64,000 nt of DNA from CAZSBG01 sp964605145 (GTDB lineage: Bacteria > Zhuqueibacterota > Zhuqueibacteria > Thermofontimicrobiales > Thermofontimicrobiaceae), in the NCBI GenBank assembly GCA_964605145.1, contig CAZSBG010000008.1, forward strand, positions 1 to 64,000, given 5' to 3'. The notes below the pieces were generated by a model that saw nothing but the letters and a program-made list of their open reading frames with translations, was not told where the DNA came from and did not search any database. The position numbers were made by a program, and so were the translations under genes. Positions 17,093-26,002 of this stretch are shown here, in pieces (positions within the stretch are counted from its first letter, which is position 1; each line of letters starts with the position of its first letter).

Positions 17093-19369
17093 ATGAAAAA
17101 ATTAATATATTCTTTGATGTGTTTCCTTTTTGTTAGTTTTGCCCTATATGGTGGGGAGAACAGTTGGACTTTATTAGGTCCATGGGGGGGAGAAATTCGT
17201 GAAATTGTTGTTCATCCTACGGATCCGAATATTATTTATGTTTCAAACTTCACGAGTGGATTGTATAAAACCACAGATCAGGGAAAAACATGGGTACTTT
17301 TGCAGGATGACGTTTTACACGCCAACGGGTACGATATAGAGCTGGATCCTGAAAACCCGGACATTATTTATTTCAGCGCCTACAAAGGAATATTTAAAAG
17401 TTTGGATGGCGGGCAAACCTGGCAAAAGACGTTATCGAGGTATTTAGCTCTTGATGTAGAAATTAATCCCTTTGACCACCAGATGCTTATCGCAGCGGCT
17501 CAAAATTTGTACCAATCGATAGATTATGGTACACATTGGGACAATATGGGATTTGGTACTGTAAATACTTATACTGTAGAATATGATCCAAACAGACCTC
17601 ATGTATATTTTGTAGGTGCCAATTTTGTTGAATGGTACAGAAAAACATCTATTGTTAACTACGGAATATGTAAAACTATCGATGATGGAGCGACCTTTAC
17701 ACCAGTTAATGCTAATATGGAGGATTTGGCAATCCCCAGAGATATTCAACTGGTTCCAAATTGTCCACATAAAGTATATGTCGTTGGCGTAAATGAACGC
17801 TATTTTATTGAGGATGATCGTTTTATTCCTTATCGTAGCATTTTTTGTAGTAACGATAGCGGGGAAACATTTCACTGTATAAACAATGGATTGCAAGTTA
17901 ATGGTGTGGAAAAGATATTTATTCATCCGGAAAATTCTGATATTCTCTATGTCTGTACAAAAGAGAAAGGCCTCTGTAAGAGTATAAATGGTGGAGAGAC
18001 GTGGCTGCCCAAGAATGAAGGAGTTCACGAACTAATATCTCAAACGGTAGCTTTGGACAAACAGAATAGCATATTATACCTGGGAACAAAAGGTTCTATC
18101 TACAAAAGTATGGATCACGGTGATACCTGGCAGGAAATAAGTTATGGAATGAACGGTTTTGGAGTACATTCCCTTGCTCAAAATCCACTTAATCCAAACA
18201 CTATGTATGTAGCTGGAAATTATTTGCCAAGAAAATCATTGGACGGAGGCAAAACCTGGCGCCGCATCGGCAAGGACGATTTGGGCCTGGCATACGCTGT
18301 TCAAATTGCTATCGATCCAGTAGATACTAATGTAGTCTATGCCGGTTTTTCCAGTAATTCTGAAGAAGAGCCTCATGGCGTCTGGCGGTCCGATGACGGT
18401 GGAATTACATGGAAGGAAAAAAATAATGAGCTTCCCTACATTCCATATATCTGGGATATGAAAATTGTTGCAAATGATACGTCGACTACGTTAGTGCTGG
18501 GGACTACGAAAGGTTTTTTTATCAGTTACAACCGGGGTGTAACCTGGATACAAAGAAATAATGGTATTAACAAGTCTACTCTTGACATAGAAATTAACAC
18601 TGTTGCAATTGATCCACAAAATCAAAACACGATGTATGCCAGTGGCACTCAATTGTATAAGACCAATGATCAGGGTCAGAACTGGCACGTTATTAAACCT
18701 TATGCTCCTTCGTGGTATTGGGAGGTTTATGTCCATCCGCATAAATCTAATGTAATTTTTGTAAGCGAAGATGATGGGATTTTCGTATCCTATAATCAGG
18801 GAAAAGATTGGCAGTTATTTAAGGACGATGGGTATATGGTTTCGGTTAGTCCTGTTAATCCTGATTTAATGTTTGTTACGCGAAATGATCTCGGGAGTTA
18901 CGGAATGGCAATCAGTTATAACGGGGGACAAACCTGGCATGCAATGGATACTGGTTGGTATAAGCCACCGGCAGTCTTAGTTCGCTTTGATACGTCCAAT
19001 CCAAATAAGATATACGCCGGTTTTCATGGGCTTTTTTGCTGGACAATTTCACCTTCCGGTATTACAGAAAATAATTTAGAAGAAGAATTAGAAAATTTTT
19101 CTTTATCTCAAAATTATCCCAATCCCTTCAATCCTGAAACTATTATTCCATTCACAGTTTCGCACTCTACACGTGTTAAATTAGAAATCTATAATCTCCT
19201 GGGTCAAAGAATCCGCATTCTTGCGGACAGACATATACCTGCCGGCTTGCACTCGATTCGCTGGGACGGCAGGGATGCACTTGGAAATGTTGTGAATTCA
19301 GGCGTTTATTTTTATAGTATAAATGCGGAGGGATTTCAAAGTGGGAAAAAAATGATTTTGCTGAGGTGA
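17093..19369 (+). CDS. Secreted Asp-box (BNR/sortilin-like) beta-propeller protein with T9SS sorting domain
   Basis: 758 aa from ATG 17093 (CAGGGAG 8 nt upstream; an in-frame TTG at 17072 lacks a site). A Sec signal peptide (about 1-18) is followed by at least a dozen Asp boxes of the form S/T-x-D/N-x-G-x-T/x-W/F: TTDQGKTW, SLDGGQTW, SIDYGTHW, SNDSGETF, SINGGETW, SMDHGDTW, SLDGGKTW, SDDGGITW, SYNRGVTW, TNDQGQNW, SYNQGKDW, SYNGGQTW. These build a large propeller as in VPS10/sortilin or xyloglucanase-like modules. The last 85 residues are a type A T9SS sorting domain (NYPNPFNPET, GVYFYSI, ending KKMILLR). It is presumably exported to the cell surface; the ligand is unknown. Confidence 0.9.
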   Translation: MKKLIYSLMCFLFVSFALYGGENSWTLLGPWGGEIREIVVHPTDPNIIYVSNFTSGLYKTTDQGKTWVLLQDDVLHANGYDIELDPENPDIIYFSAYKGIFKSLDGGQTWQKTLSRYLALDVEINPFDHQMLIAAAQNLYQSIDYGTHWDNMGFGTVNTYTVEYDPNRPHVYFVGANFVEWYRKTSIVNYGICKTIDDGATFTPVNANMEDLAIPRDIQLVPNCPHKVYVVGVNERYFIEDDRFIPYRSIFCSNDSGETFHCINNGLQVNGVEKIFIHPENSDILYVCTKEKGLCKSINGGETWLPKNEGVHELISQTVALDKQNSILYLGTKGSIYKSMDHGDTWQEISYGMNGFGVHSLAQNPLNPNTMYVAGNYLPRKSLDGGKTWRRIGKDDLGLAYAVQIAIDPVDTNVVYAGFSSNSEEEPHGVWRSDDGGITWKEKNNELPYIPYIWDMKIVANDTSTTLVLGTTKGFFISYNRGVTWIQRNNGINKSTLDIEINTVAIDPQNQNTMYASGTQLYKTNDQGQNWHVIKPYAPSWYWEVYVHPHKSNVIFVSEDDGIFVSYNQGKDWQLFKDDGYMVSVSPVNPDLMFVTRNDLGSYGMAISYNGGQTWHAMDTGWYKPPAVLVRFDTSNPNKIYAGFHGLFCWTISPSGITENNLEEELENFSLSQNYPNPFNPETIIPFTVSHSTRVKLEIYNLLGQRIRILADRHIPAGLHSIRWDGRDALGNVVNSGVYFYSINAEGFQSGKKMILLR

Positions 19370-19546
19370 ATTTTGAGGTAAAAATTTTACTACTGGGCAT
19401 TTTTTAAGTTATGTTCCGTACCACTATCTTTCTAGTTCCACAGGCACTCCTTTCAGTTGTATATTTTAGCGAGAATTTAGATATACCTTTAACAATCGAT
19501 CTATTAAATGATATCACAAAGACCAGACAAAATTATTTGTTTTTCT

Positions 19547-19569
19547 TAGCGGCTTAGCGCTTTAGCGGC
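19547..19569. repeat. Short tandem 8-mers
   Basis: TTAGCGGC, TTAGCGCT, TTAGCGGC occur head to tail in the convergent intergenic region between the propeller gene and the M49-like gene. Function unknown; only three units, so this is not a CRISPR. Confidence 0.4.
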
Positions 19570-19581
19570 ACATATTTAGAA

Positions 19582-19620
19582 CAAAAAAAAGCCATCGCAA
19601 ACGACGCTTCACGATGGCTT
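19582..19620 (-). terminator. Intrinsic terminator of the M49-like gene
   Basis: AAGCCATCG (19589-19597) pairs with CGATGGCTT (19612-19620). On the minus strand the stem is followed by eight Ts. It lies 24 bases past the stop of the gene at 19644-21317. Confidence 0.88.
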
Positions 19621-19643
19621 AAATTTTAAAAAAGGATTATGTG

Positions 19644-21317
19644 TCAATCGGCCTGTTCGACCTCGTAAATCGGTTTGATGTCAACCGGCACATCTCCGAG
19701 GCCGTCCAGGGCCAACTGCATGGTTTCGGTCATCACGCCATAGTTGTTGATGAAATTTTTGGCTGCATTGTAATCGCCTTTGGCCTGGATGGTCAAGAGC
19801 GTATTGGCCAAATCTTTAATGGCGCGTTTGGCCTTTCTATTATCCACGCTGAAACGACCCGTGTTTTCATCAAATTTGAACGCCTGCTTTTCCATGAGAT
19901 AATTGAATTGAATCATATTGGCTCGGCCGTGGGCAGAGTCGATGCCGAACCGAACCGAGCGAAACATGCCAGCGAGATATGTCACATAGAGACTTTCTTC
20001 CAGTTCATTGGGAAAAAGGCCATTCTCGATTAAGAATTGCACATTATAATTCCCGCACACATCGGCTTTGGCTTCTTCCATGACAGAATAGTTCTCGGCT
20101 AACATTTTATTGACCGTGGTTTCTTCGCCATTGGGCAGCGTGAGAATTCCCGGGCCAAGTCCGTGACTCACTTCGTGCAGCAAAATATGATTGAAATAGG
20201 CGTCGAACGTGACATTGGCGACCTGGCTCTGCTCGATCACTTTTTCAGCGATGGGTTTCAGGATTTTGTTGAATTTGGCTTCCTGCACATTTTTCAACAT
20301 GACCTTTTTGCTGCCCTTGGCTTCGCGCACGCGCTCGTCATTGGGCAGGTTGAATGCCAGTGTCTGCACGCCGGCGCGGGTATCGCCGGCCGTGAGAATT
20401 TCCTGCACGACTTTGATGGGGGAGGAGCTTCCGCGATTGAAATTTTTGTATTTATCGGCGTAGGGAAGATTCTTTTCCATGGCGTCCAACTGGCCGGCAA
20501 TGGTCATCAGTTTTTCGCTTTCCACCGGATCGACCACGGTGAGGAATATTTCAAACGCGGCTTTGTAGCCAAGCAGCGCATCTTCGTAGACCTCGTACGG
20601 ACCAATCACAACCTCGATGGGGCTGTCCAGTTCCATCCAGTCCATGTCGCTCTGGTAATAGTCGTTGCTCGAAAACGCTTCGGCGCGACTGTTGAGGAAT
20701 TTCTTCAGCGATTCATTTTCCGACAGCGCGGCAGCTTCTTTCAGCAATTTGGCGGCTGGCTCTAACAAATCCTTGTATGCTTCGGAATAGGGAATGGCAA
20801 CCAGCTTGTCACCGTCCCGCCGGATGAGGGTGAAATTACTTTCGAATGCTTCTTTATCTTCCGGATGGTCTTTTATCCACTGGACGAATTCTTCCTTTGT
20901 CATGTCCTCAGGATAGTAGTTCGCGCCATCCGGTTTGGGTTCTGTGACAAGAAATGGTTTGTTTTCATCGAGGCGATCAAACGGACCGTACATAATTTTG
21001 AAGAATTTTAGGTACACGTCGTTGTTCGGTTCATCTGATTTTTTCAGCGCGTTTAAAATGGCTTCGTTTTTGGAATAAACCTGGTTGAGGAAAATTTTGT
21101 CGATATACCTGGAAGCTTCGACCAGTTTCTCCACCACCTGCTGGTCTTTTTCCGAAAGAATGCTTCGGTCATAATCGATGTCGACCGGGGCGAATTTGTT
21201 CAACTGGTTTTGGACGTGGCTCAATTCTGCTTTTTTTAATTCCATGGGACGCTCGCAATTTAAAAAGATGAAGAATAAAAAGATTCCACTAAAAAATAGA
21301 AGAAAAATTTTTCGCAT
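19644..21317 (-). CDS. Dipeptidyl-peptidase III-like (M49-type) zinc peptidase, lipoprotein
   Basis: 557 aa from ATG 21317, chosen because AAGGAG precedes it and a lipoprotein signal follows (MRKIFLLFF..., lipobox FLNC); the frame stays open to 21419. Zinc site: HEVSHG (H381, E382, H385) and, about 30 residues on, MEEAKAD (E414/E415). This is the HExxH / EExxAD arrangement of M49-related enzymes; classical DPP III has an extra residue (HExxGH). A helical N-terminal half (60-300) carries no known motif. It probably removes dipeptides at the outer membrane or in the periplasm. Its neighbour upstream is another peptidase (M1). Confidence 0.8.
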   Translation of the reverse strand: MRKIFLLFFSGIFLFFIFLNCERPMELKKAELSHVQNQLNKFAPVDIDYDRSILSEKDQQVVEKLVEASRYIDKIFLNQVYSKNEAILNALKKSDEPNNDVYLKFFKIMYGPFDRLDENKPFLVTEPKPDGANYYPEDMTKEEFVQWIKDHPEDKEAFESNFTLIRRDGDKLVAIPYSEAYKDLLEPAAKLLKEAAALSENESLKKFLNSRAEAFSSNDYYQSDMDWMELDSPIEVVIGPYEVYEDALLGYKAAFEIFLTVVDPVESEKLMTIAGQLDAMEKNLPYADKYKNFNRGSSSPIKVVQEILTAGDTRAGVQTLAFNLPNDERVREAKGSKKVMLKNVQEAKFNKILKPIAEKVIEQSQVANVTFDAYFNHILLHEVSHGLGPGILTLPNGEETTVNKMLAENYSVMEEAKADVCGNYNVQFLIENGLFPNELEESLYVTYLAGMFRSVRFGIDSAHGRANMIQFNYLMEKQAFKFDENTGRFSVDNRKAKRAIKDLANTLLTIQAKGDYNAAKNFINNYGVMTETMQLALDGLGDVPVDIKPIYEVEQAD

Positions 21318-21472
21318 ACGGTTCTCCTTGAATATGTGCAAATTTTCATTTTGAAATATTTGTTTCAGACGAATTCTTGAAAACTGCTCCCGGGTTCCGT
21401 CACCGGGCTTAACTTTCAAAGTTCCAATATAATATATTCGAAATTAAAAATCAATGATTAATCCCTGAAGCA

Positions 21473-23902
21473 TCAATTAATTTTTAAGGCCCGTTCAATT
21501 TTTTGTATGGAGTTTCTGAGCCTGCGTTGAACGTCATCCGGCAGAGGTGTATTTTGCAATGCGCGCAGGGCGGTCAGTGATTTCTCCGTCTTGAACGATC
21601 CGAGAATGGTAATGGCTTTTTTCTTGATATGAATATCATCCTCCTTCAAAAGCTCGATGAGTAAAGATTGAGCCTGAAGATTTCCGATGCCGCATTCTTT
21701 GAGCATGGTCAGTGCGCTGGATCGTCGGTAGGTTTTCAGCGAAGAATCGCTGGCAAAGCGAATGGCAATTGGAACGGCGCGTTCATCTTTGAGTCGCTGC
21801 AGCGCGTGGAATGCAGCCGATCGAACGACATCGTTGTGGGAGTCCATATCAACGAATCGCGCGAAAAATTCAAAACTCTGGTCATCGAAAACATGGGTGA
21901 GTGCGTAAAGCGCGTTGGAAATGACTTTGTAGCTGGAGGCGCTATCTGCAATGGCTCTCAATAAAGAATTGTACTTTTTATCGTAAAATGTGCCCAATCC
22001 CATTACTGCGGCGGAGCGCACTCTGGAATCCGGATCGTGACAGGCATTTGCCAGCACTTCTTTTGATTCAGGCCTGCGGAAATTGACGAACATGAAAGCA
22101 GCTTCTCTCCGAACCGCCCAGAACGGATCGCTGCGCAGGCAGCGTTCCATCGCCAGCACTGTTTCCAGGGTATCGAAGGTTGCCTCTCGCAATTGCTCGA
22201 TGGCTGTCAGGCGAGCCGCGACATGTTTGTCGTGCTTCAGTTGATAAATCCAGTCCTGCTGGGTTTTGTAAAATTTGAGTTCTTTCAGAATGTGGTTATC
22301 CCTGTCGAATCGGATCAGGGCAGGTTTGCGTTCCGTTTTGAAGAGGATGGTATCGCGCCGGGCATCCAATAAAATGGATTTTTGAATGAATTCAGCGCTG
22401 TCGCCAAATTCTATTTCCACCGGCATTTGAAAAACGAGAGGCACCAGACCGAGCGAATCCTGCTGGGTTTGCTCCACGACGAGCTGAAGTTGTTTCTTTT
22501 GCGCATCCCATTGAGACTTTACTGTAAACCGGGGATGCCCGCCTTTGAAAATCCATTGGTCAAAGAACCAGTCCAGTTTTTTCCCATACATTTCTTCGAC
22601 GATAGCGATGAAATCCTGCGTGGTGGCTGTTTCAAATGCGAAGCGGTTTAAATACGTTTTGAGGCTGTTAAAATAAACCGAATCGCCAACCACATAGCGA
22701 AGCATGTGAAGCACCTGGCCTGCTTTCTGGTATTCAATGACGTTGAACATATCCTCCGGATGGCGAAAGCTTTCGTAATAAACTGGTTGGGCAAATTTCG
22801 AATCCCTCATTTGCAGATAAAAATTTTGGTCCCTGTAAACGGCATATTCGGCTTCATCCCGGCCATAGAATTGTTCTGTGAATAATATTTCGGAATAAGT
22901 GGCAAATCCTTCGTTCAACCAGAGATGACTCCAGTCGTGGCAGGTAACGAGGTTTCCGAACCACTGATGCGCCAGTTCGTGTGCCACCAGATCGTCGCTG
23001 TTCCAATCCAGGTGGGCGCGGTCATCATGGATGGTACGGTTGTAAAGCGTTGTTGCGCCGGTGTGTTCCATACCGGCGGCCTGATAATCATGAACGATAA
23101 TTTGAGCGTATTTATTCCAGGGATAGGCATAGCCGAACAAACGCTCAAATATGTCGATCATTTTTGGAGTGTTGCCAAACGAATTTTTGGCAATAACTTT
23201 GTGCTTTGGATAGACATAATAATACAATGGAAGATTGTTATGGTTTTCCTCAATTTCGACATACTCGCCGGCAGCCAAAGAAATGAGATAGGTGGAGTGA
23301 GGTTTATCCTGAATCCAGTGGTAGGTTTTCGTCTGATCCATCTGATTGGATTTGACCGACATCAAGCGTCCATTGGAAAGCAGAAAGAATTTTGCCGGAA
23401 CGCTGGCGATGAGTTCGCTTGTCACTTTATCGTCCGGGGCGTCATAGCAGGGGAACCAGCACCGTGCATCTATGGGTTCAGAATGGGAATAAATTTGCAC
23501 AGGGCGGTTAGGATATTCATCCGTCGGCTGGTTGAAAAATACGCCGAGGTTTGGTTTTGTGTGATAGCTTATTGTCAGGGAAAATTTTTCCGAAGTTGAG
23601 TAAGCGCGCGGCAGCGTAATTTGAATGATCTCCGAATCTGATGAAAAGGAAATTGGTGTGTTTTCTCCCAGCAGCACACTTCGGATTTCCATGTCCTTTG
23701 CATGCAGTTTCATGGTGGTGAGATTGTCCACCAGTGGCGTAAAAGTTAGCTGCGCTTCTCCGCTGAGGCTTTTTTCTTCCAGGTCAAAACTGAGTTTCAG
23801 TTTGATGTGTTTGGTGTCGTAGTTTCTTTCAAATGAAAACACATTATTTGAAGAAAATACAAAAAGAAAAAAAAGGATGAATAGGTTGAGGCTTTTTCTC
23901 AT
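21473..23902 (-). CDS. M1-family aminopeptidase with C-terminal HEAT repeats
   Basis: 809 aa. A Sec signal peptide (1-23), an N-terminal saddle domain, the exopeptidase-type GMEHTG motif, and the gluzincin site HELAHQWFGN (H308, E309, H312) with E331 in WLNEGFATYSE, exactly the M1 spacing. After the catalytic domain (to about 450) and a beta segment, residues from about 570 to 800 are helical repeats (WAVRREAAFMFVNF, SRVRSAAVMGLGTF, VVRSAAFHALQRL, IHIKKKAITILGSF) of the HEAT/PBS-lyase type. It would release N-terminal amino acids from peptides in the periplasm. It runs into the M49-like gene after 155 bases. Confidence 0.93.
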   Translation of the reverse strand: MRKSLNLFILFFLFVFSSNNVFSFERNYDTKHIKLKLSFDLEEKSLSGEAQLTFTPLVDNLTTMKLHAKDMEIRSVLLGENTPISFSSDSEIIQITLPRAYSTSEKFSLTISYHTKPNLGVFFNQPTDEYPNRPVQIYSHSEPIDARCWFPCYDAPDDKVTSELIASVPAKFFLLSNGRLMSVKSNQMDQTKTYHWIQDKPHSTYLISLAAGEYVEIEENHNNLPLYYYVYPKHKVIAKNSFGNTPKMIDIFERLFGYAYPWNKYAQIIVHDYQAAGMEHTGATTLYNRTIHDDRAHLDWNSDDLVAHELAHQWFGNLVTCHDWSHLWLNEGFATYSEILFTEQFYGRDEAEYAVYRDQNFYLQMRDSKFAQPVYYESFRHPEDMFNVIEYQKAGQVLHMLRYVVGDSVYFNSLKTYLNRFAFETATTQDFIAIVEEMYGKKLDWFFDQWIFKGGHPRFTVKSQWDAQKKQLQLVVEQTQQDSLGLVPLVFQMPVEIEFGDSAEFIQKSILLDARRDTILFKTERKPALIRFDRDNHILKELKFYKTQQDWIYQLKHDKHVAARLTAIEQLREATFDTLETVLAMERCLRSDPFWAVRREAAFMFVNFRRPESKEVLANACHDPDSRVRSAAVMGLGTFYDKKYNSLLRAIADSASSYKVISNALYALTHVFDDQSFEFFARFVDMDSHNDVVRSAAFHALQRLKDERAVPIAIRFASDSSLKTYRRSSALTMLKECGIGNLQAQSLLIELLKEDDIHIKKKAITILGSFKTEKSLTALRALQNTPLPDDVQRRLRNSIQKIERALKIN

Positions 23903-24000
23903 TTCAACTCTTTGTTGATTACTGGCAGATCCCGATGATTTGAAAATTAAACGAGAGCGATTGCAGATGTGTTCCTTGAGATAATTATTCCTGAGAATAT

Positions 24001-24036
24001 ATGAAAAAAACCAGCATCCAAAAAGGGTGCTGGTTT
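24001..24036 (-). terminator. Intrinsic terminator of the GAF-GGDEF gene
   Basis: AAACCAGCA (24008-24016) pairs with TGCTGGTTT (24028-24036). On the minus strand it is followed by a T-run, directly downstream of the gene ending at 24063. Confidence 0.87.
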
Positions 24037-24062
24037 GTATTCATGGTTGTTTCGTCGGGTAT

Positions 24063-25223
24063 TTATTTTCCGGCGGCTACACTTCTTGATGTGAGCGGGA
24101 AAATATTGTCGCCGTTCAAGTTCGGTGTGAAAGTGGCGACGCAATTTCTTCCCTTTGCTTTAGCGCGGTACAATGCACGGTCTGCGTACTCGAGAAGTTC
24201 TTGCGAATTGGAAGAATCATCCGGTAAAGTCGCTAATCCCAATGAAATTGTAATCCTCCCCCGGGGCTGATTTTCTTCTTTGGGAAATCTGCCTTTTTCA
24301 ATCGCCAGTCGTAATTTTTCAGCGACCTGATCGGCATGTGTTTTGTCTATTTCAGGAAGCAAAATGACAAATTCTTCCCCGCCATAGCGGGCGACAATGT
24401 CAGCCTTTCTGAGATTGGATTCAATTGAATTGGCAACTTTTTTCAATACTTCATCACCCAGAATATGACCGTTCACGTCATTATAGTTCTTGAAATAATC
24501 GATGTCGACCATGAGCACTGAGAGCGGACGTTTGTAGCGTTTTGCCCTGAGCACTTCGCGTTCGTACCGTTGATTGAAATATCGCCTATTGTAAAGGCCT
24601 GTTAATTCATCGGTAATGGACAATTCCCTCGTATGCCGAAACAGAAACGTTTTATCCAGTACTTTTGCAATTTCTGTGGCAATTTTTTTGAAAAGAGTAA
24701 TTTCATTTTTTGAGAATGAATTAGTCTCTTTTCGGTGAAGACTTAAAACTCCCATGGGATGATTTTTTTTCAGCAGAATTGGAATAACCAGAAATGAACC
24801 GGATTTGGGTTCCCCATTAAAGAACGTGAATTGAGTGTCTTTACTCATATCGGAAATGAGGATTTCATCTTCGTGTTCCACGGTTTGGCCGAAAATATTT
24901 TCACCAAACTTGAAGGTGGTTTTTTCATCGAATCCCCGGGGTAAGCCGAATGAATGCCGTAGACTCAAAGAGCATGAACAGTCATCCATGAGGAAAATAC
25001 CGAAATGATCTACTTTGAATGTTTTCTGAAATAATTTACGAAATGATTTGAGAATTTCGTCCAAATCGACTGTATTACTAAGTGTTAAACTAATTTGGTA
25101 GAGAGAGTATAATTCCAGTAAACGATCATTTAAACTGTGATTAAGTGCTTCAATTTCAGCATATTTTTTTTGTAATCCTGCGAGCTGATTTTTTAAAGCA
25201 TCATAATTTTCTGCCATTGCCAA
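24063..25223 (-). CDS. Soluble GAF-GGDEF diguanylate cyclase
   Basis: 386 aa. An N-terminal coiled coil (about 5-45), a GAF-type sensor domain (about 50-195) and a GGDEF domain (about 205-370) with RYGGEEFVILLPE (active site GGEEF at 281-285) and DELTGLYNRRYF at the domain start. It makes cyclic di-GMP from two GTP. There is no RxxD inhibitory site clearly before GGEEF and no membrane helix, so it is a cytosolic sensor of unknown ligand. Start ambiguous: TTG 25223 or ATG 25217, both behind GGAGA. The last 20 residues form a non-conserved tail. Confidence 0.93.
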   Translation of the reverse strand: MAMAENYDALKNQLAGLQKKYAEIEALNHSLNDRLLELYSLYQISLTLSNTVDLDEILKSFRKLFQKTFKVDHFGIFLMDDCSCSLSLRHSFGLPRGFDEKTTFKFGENIFGQTVEHEDEILISDMSKDTQFTFFNGEPKSGSFLVIPILLKKNHPMGVLSLHRKETNSFSKNEITLFKKIATEIAKVLDKTFLFRHTRELSITDELTGLYNRRYFNQRYEREVLRAKRYKRPLSVLMVDIDYFKNYNDVNGHILGDEVLKKVANSIESNLRKADIVARYGGEEFVILLPEIDKTHADQVAEKLRLAIEKGRFPKEENQPRGRITISLGLATLPDDSSNSQELLEYADRALYRAKAKGRNCVATFTPNLNGDNIFPLTSRSVAAGK

Positions 25224-25333
25224 GCGTTCTCCATGTTGTTAATATGGCAAAATACTATTTCAACTTTTGTTCAGAGCTTGCTTTTTTGGGGAGAATGGAT
25301 GCGATTTAAAATTTTCGACGCTGTTAATGGTAA

Positions 25334-25897
25334 TCAATTTGCAACTGAAACGGATGTTGTGCAAACACTCAGGTACTGCACTAATTTTCGATACTTGTTC
25401 TCTAAATTTTCGTGCAATCCTGTTCTGAGATAGAAGTTGTAAAACAGTTCACGATCACGATTATCCAGACAAATTTTTAGCGAAGCGCTACTTTTTTGAC
25501 AAAGATAGGTACTAAGAAGATGAAAATCATCATTCAGGTCAATTACGATGTCGTAGCTCGTCGAAAATACTTTTTGCATCAATTCATTTTTTGGAAGCCC
25601 GAACATGTTTACATCTTTATCTGCTACAATTATTGTGCCATATTGCTTGATTCCGTTGAGCATATTGTGGAAATCATTTCGAACGACAAACTGGAATGAC
25701 GCATCCGGAAAATCCGACGTGATATTTGAAATGAAATTTTTGGCGATTCCAAAGGCGTCCTGCTTGTATGGCATGCAGACTAAAATTGTACGGGCCTCAG
25801 CAAGTGTACCAAATATATCGACGACATCGGCACGTTTCCTGAGTCTCTTAGTAAATTTTAGGAGGGGAATTGTAATTTTTTCCATTATACTTATCAT
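25334..25897 (-). CDS. Hypothetical protein, possibly related to glycosyltransferase-9-like DUF6913
   Basis: 187 aa. No signal peptide or membrane helix. It has alternating beta/alpha segments: TILVCMPYKQDAF, FQFVVRNDF, GTIIVADKDVNMFGLP, YDIVIDLNDDFHLLSTYLC. The phrase 'DLNDDFHLLSTYLCQKSSASLKICL' in its family context resembles the Bacteroidota DUF6913 / ADP-heptose-transferase-like fold, but the match is from memory and weak. Start ATG 25897 overlaps AAGGTGA closely. The gene stands alone, 110 bases upstream of the GAF-GGDEF gene and on the same strand. Confidence 0.6.
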   Translation of the reverse strand: MISIMEKITIPLLKFTKRLRKRADVVDIFGTLAEARTILVCMPYKQDAFGIAKNFISNITSDFPDASFQFVVRNDFHNMLNGIKQYGTIIVADKDVNMFGLPKNELMQKVFSTSYDIVIDLNDDFHLLSTYLCQKSSASLKICLDNRDRELFYNFYLRTGLHENLENKYRKLVQYLSVCTTSVSVAN

Positions 25898-26002
25898 TTC
25901 ACCTTATCTTTATGATAGGGAGTTCGTTGAGGATTCTAATATAACATAATTAAATAAATAAGTCAATAGGAAAATTCATATGATAGAAAGTTAATTATTC
26001 TA

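Noticed and set aside
17444..18028. 194-codon minus-strand frame inside the propeller gene
   Set aside because: Antisense to a run of regular Asp boxes; no ribosome binding site.
20163..20765. 200-codon plus-strand frame inside the M49-like gene
   Set aside because: Antisense to a gene with an intact zinc site, start site and terminator; His/Phe-rich composition is typical of a shadow frame.
22925..23599. 224-codon plus-strand frame inside the M1 aminopeptidase gene
   Set aside because: Antisense shadow; the sense frame has the complete HExxH-x18-E site.
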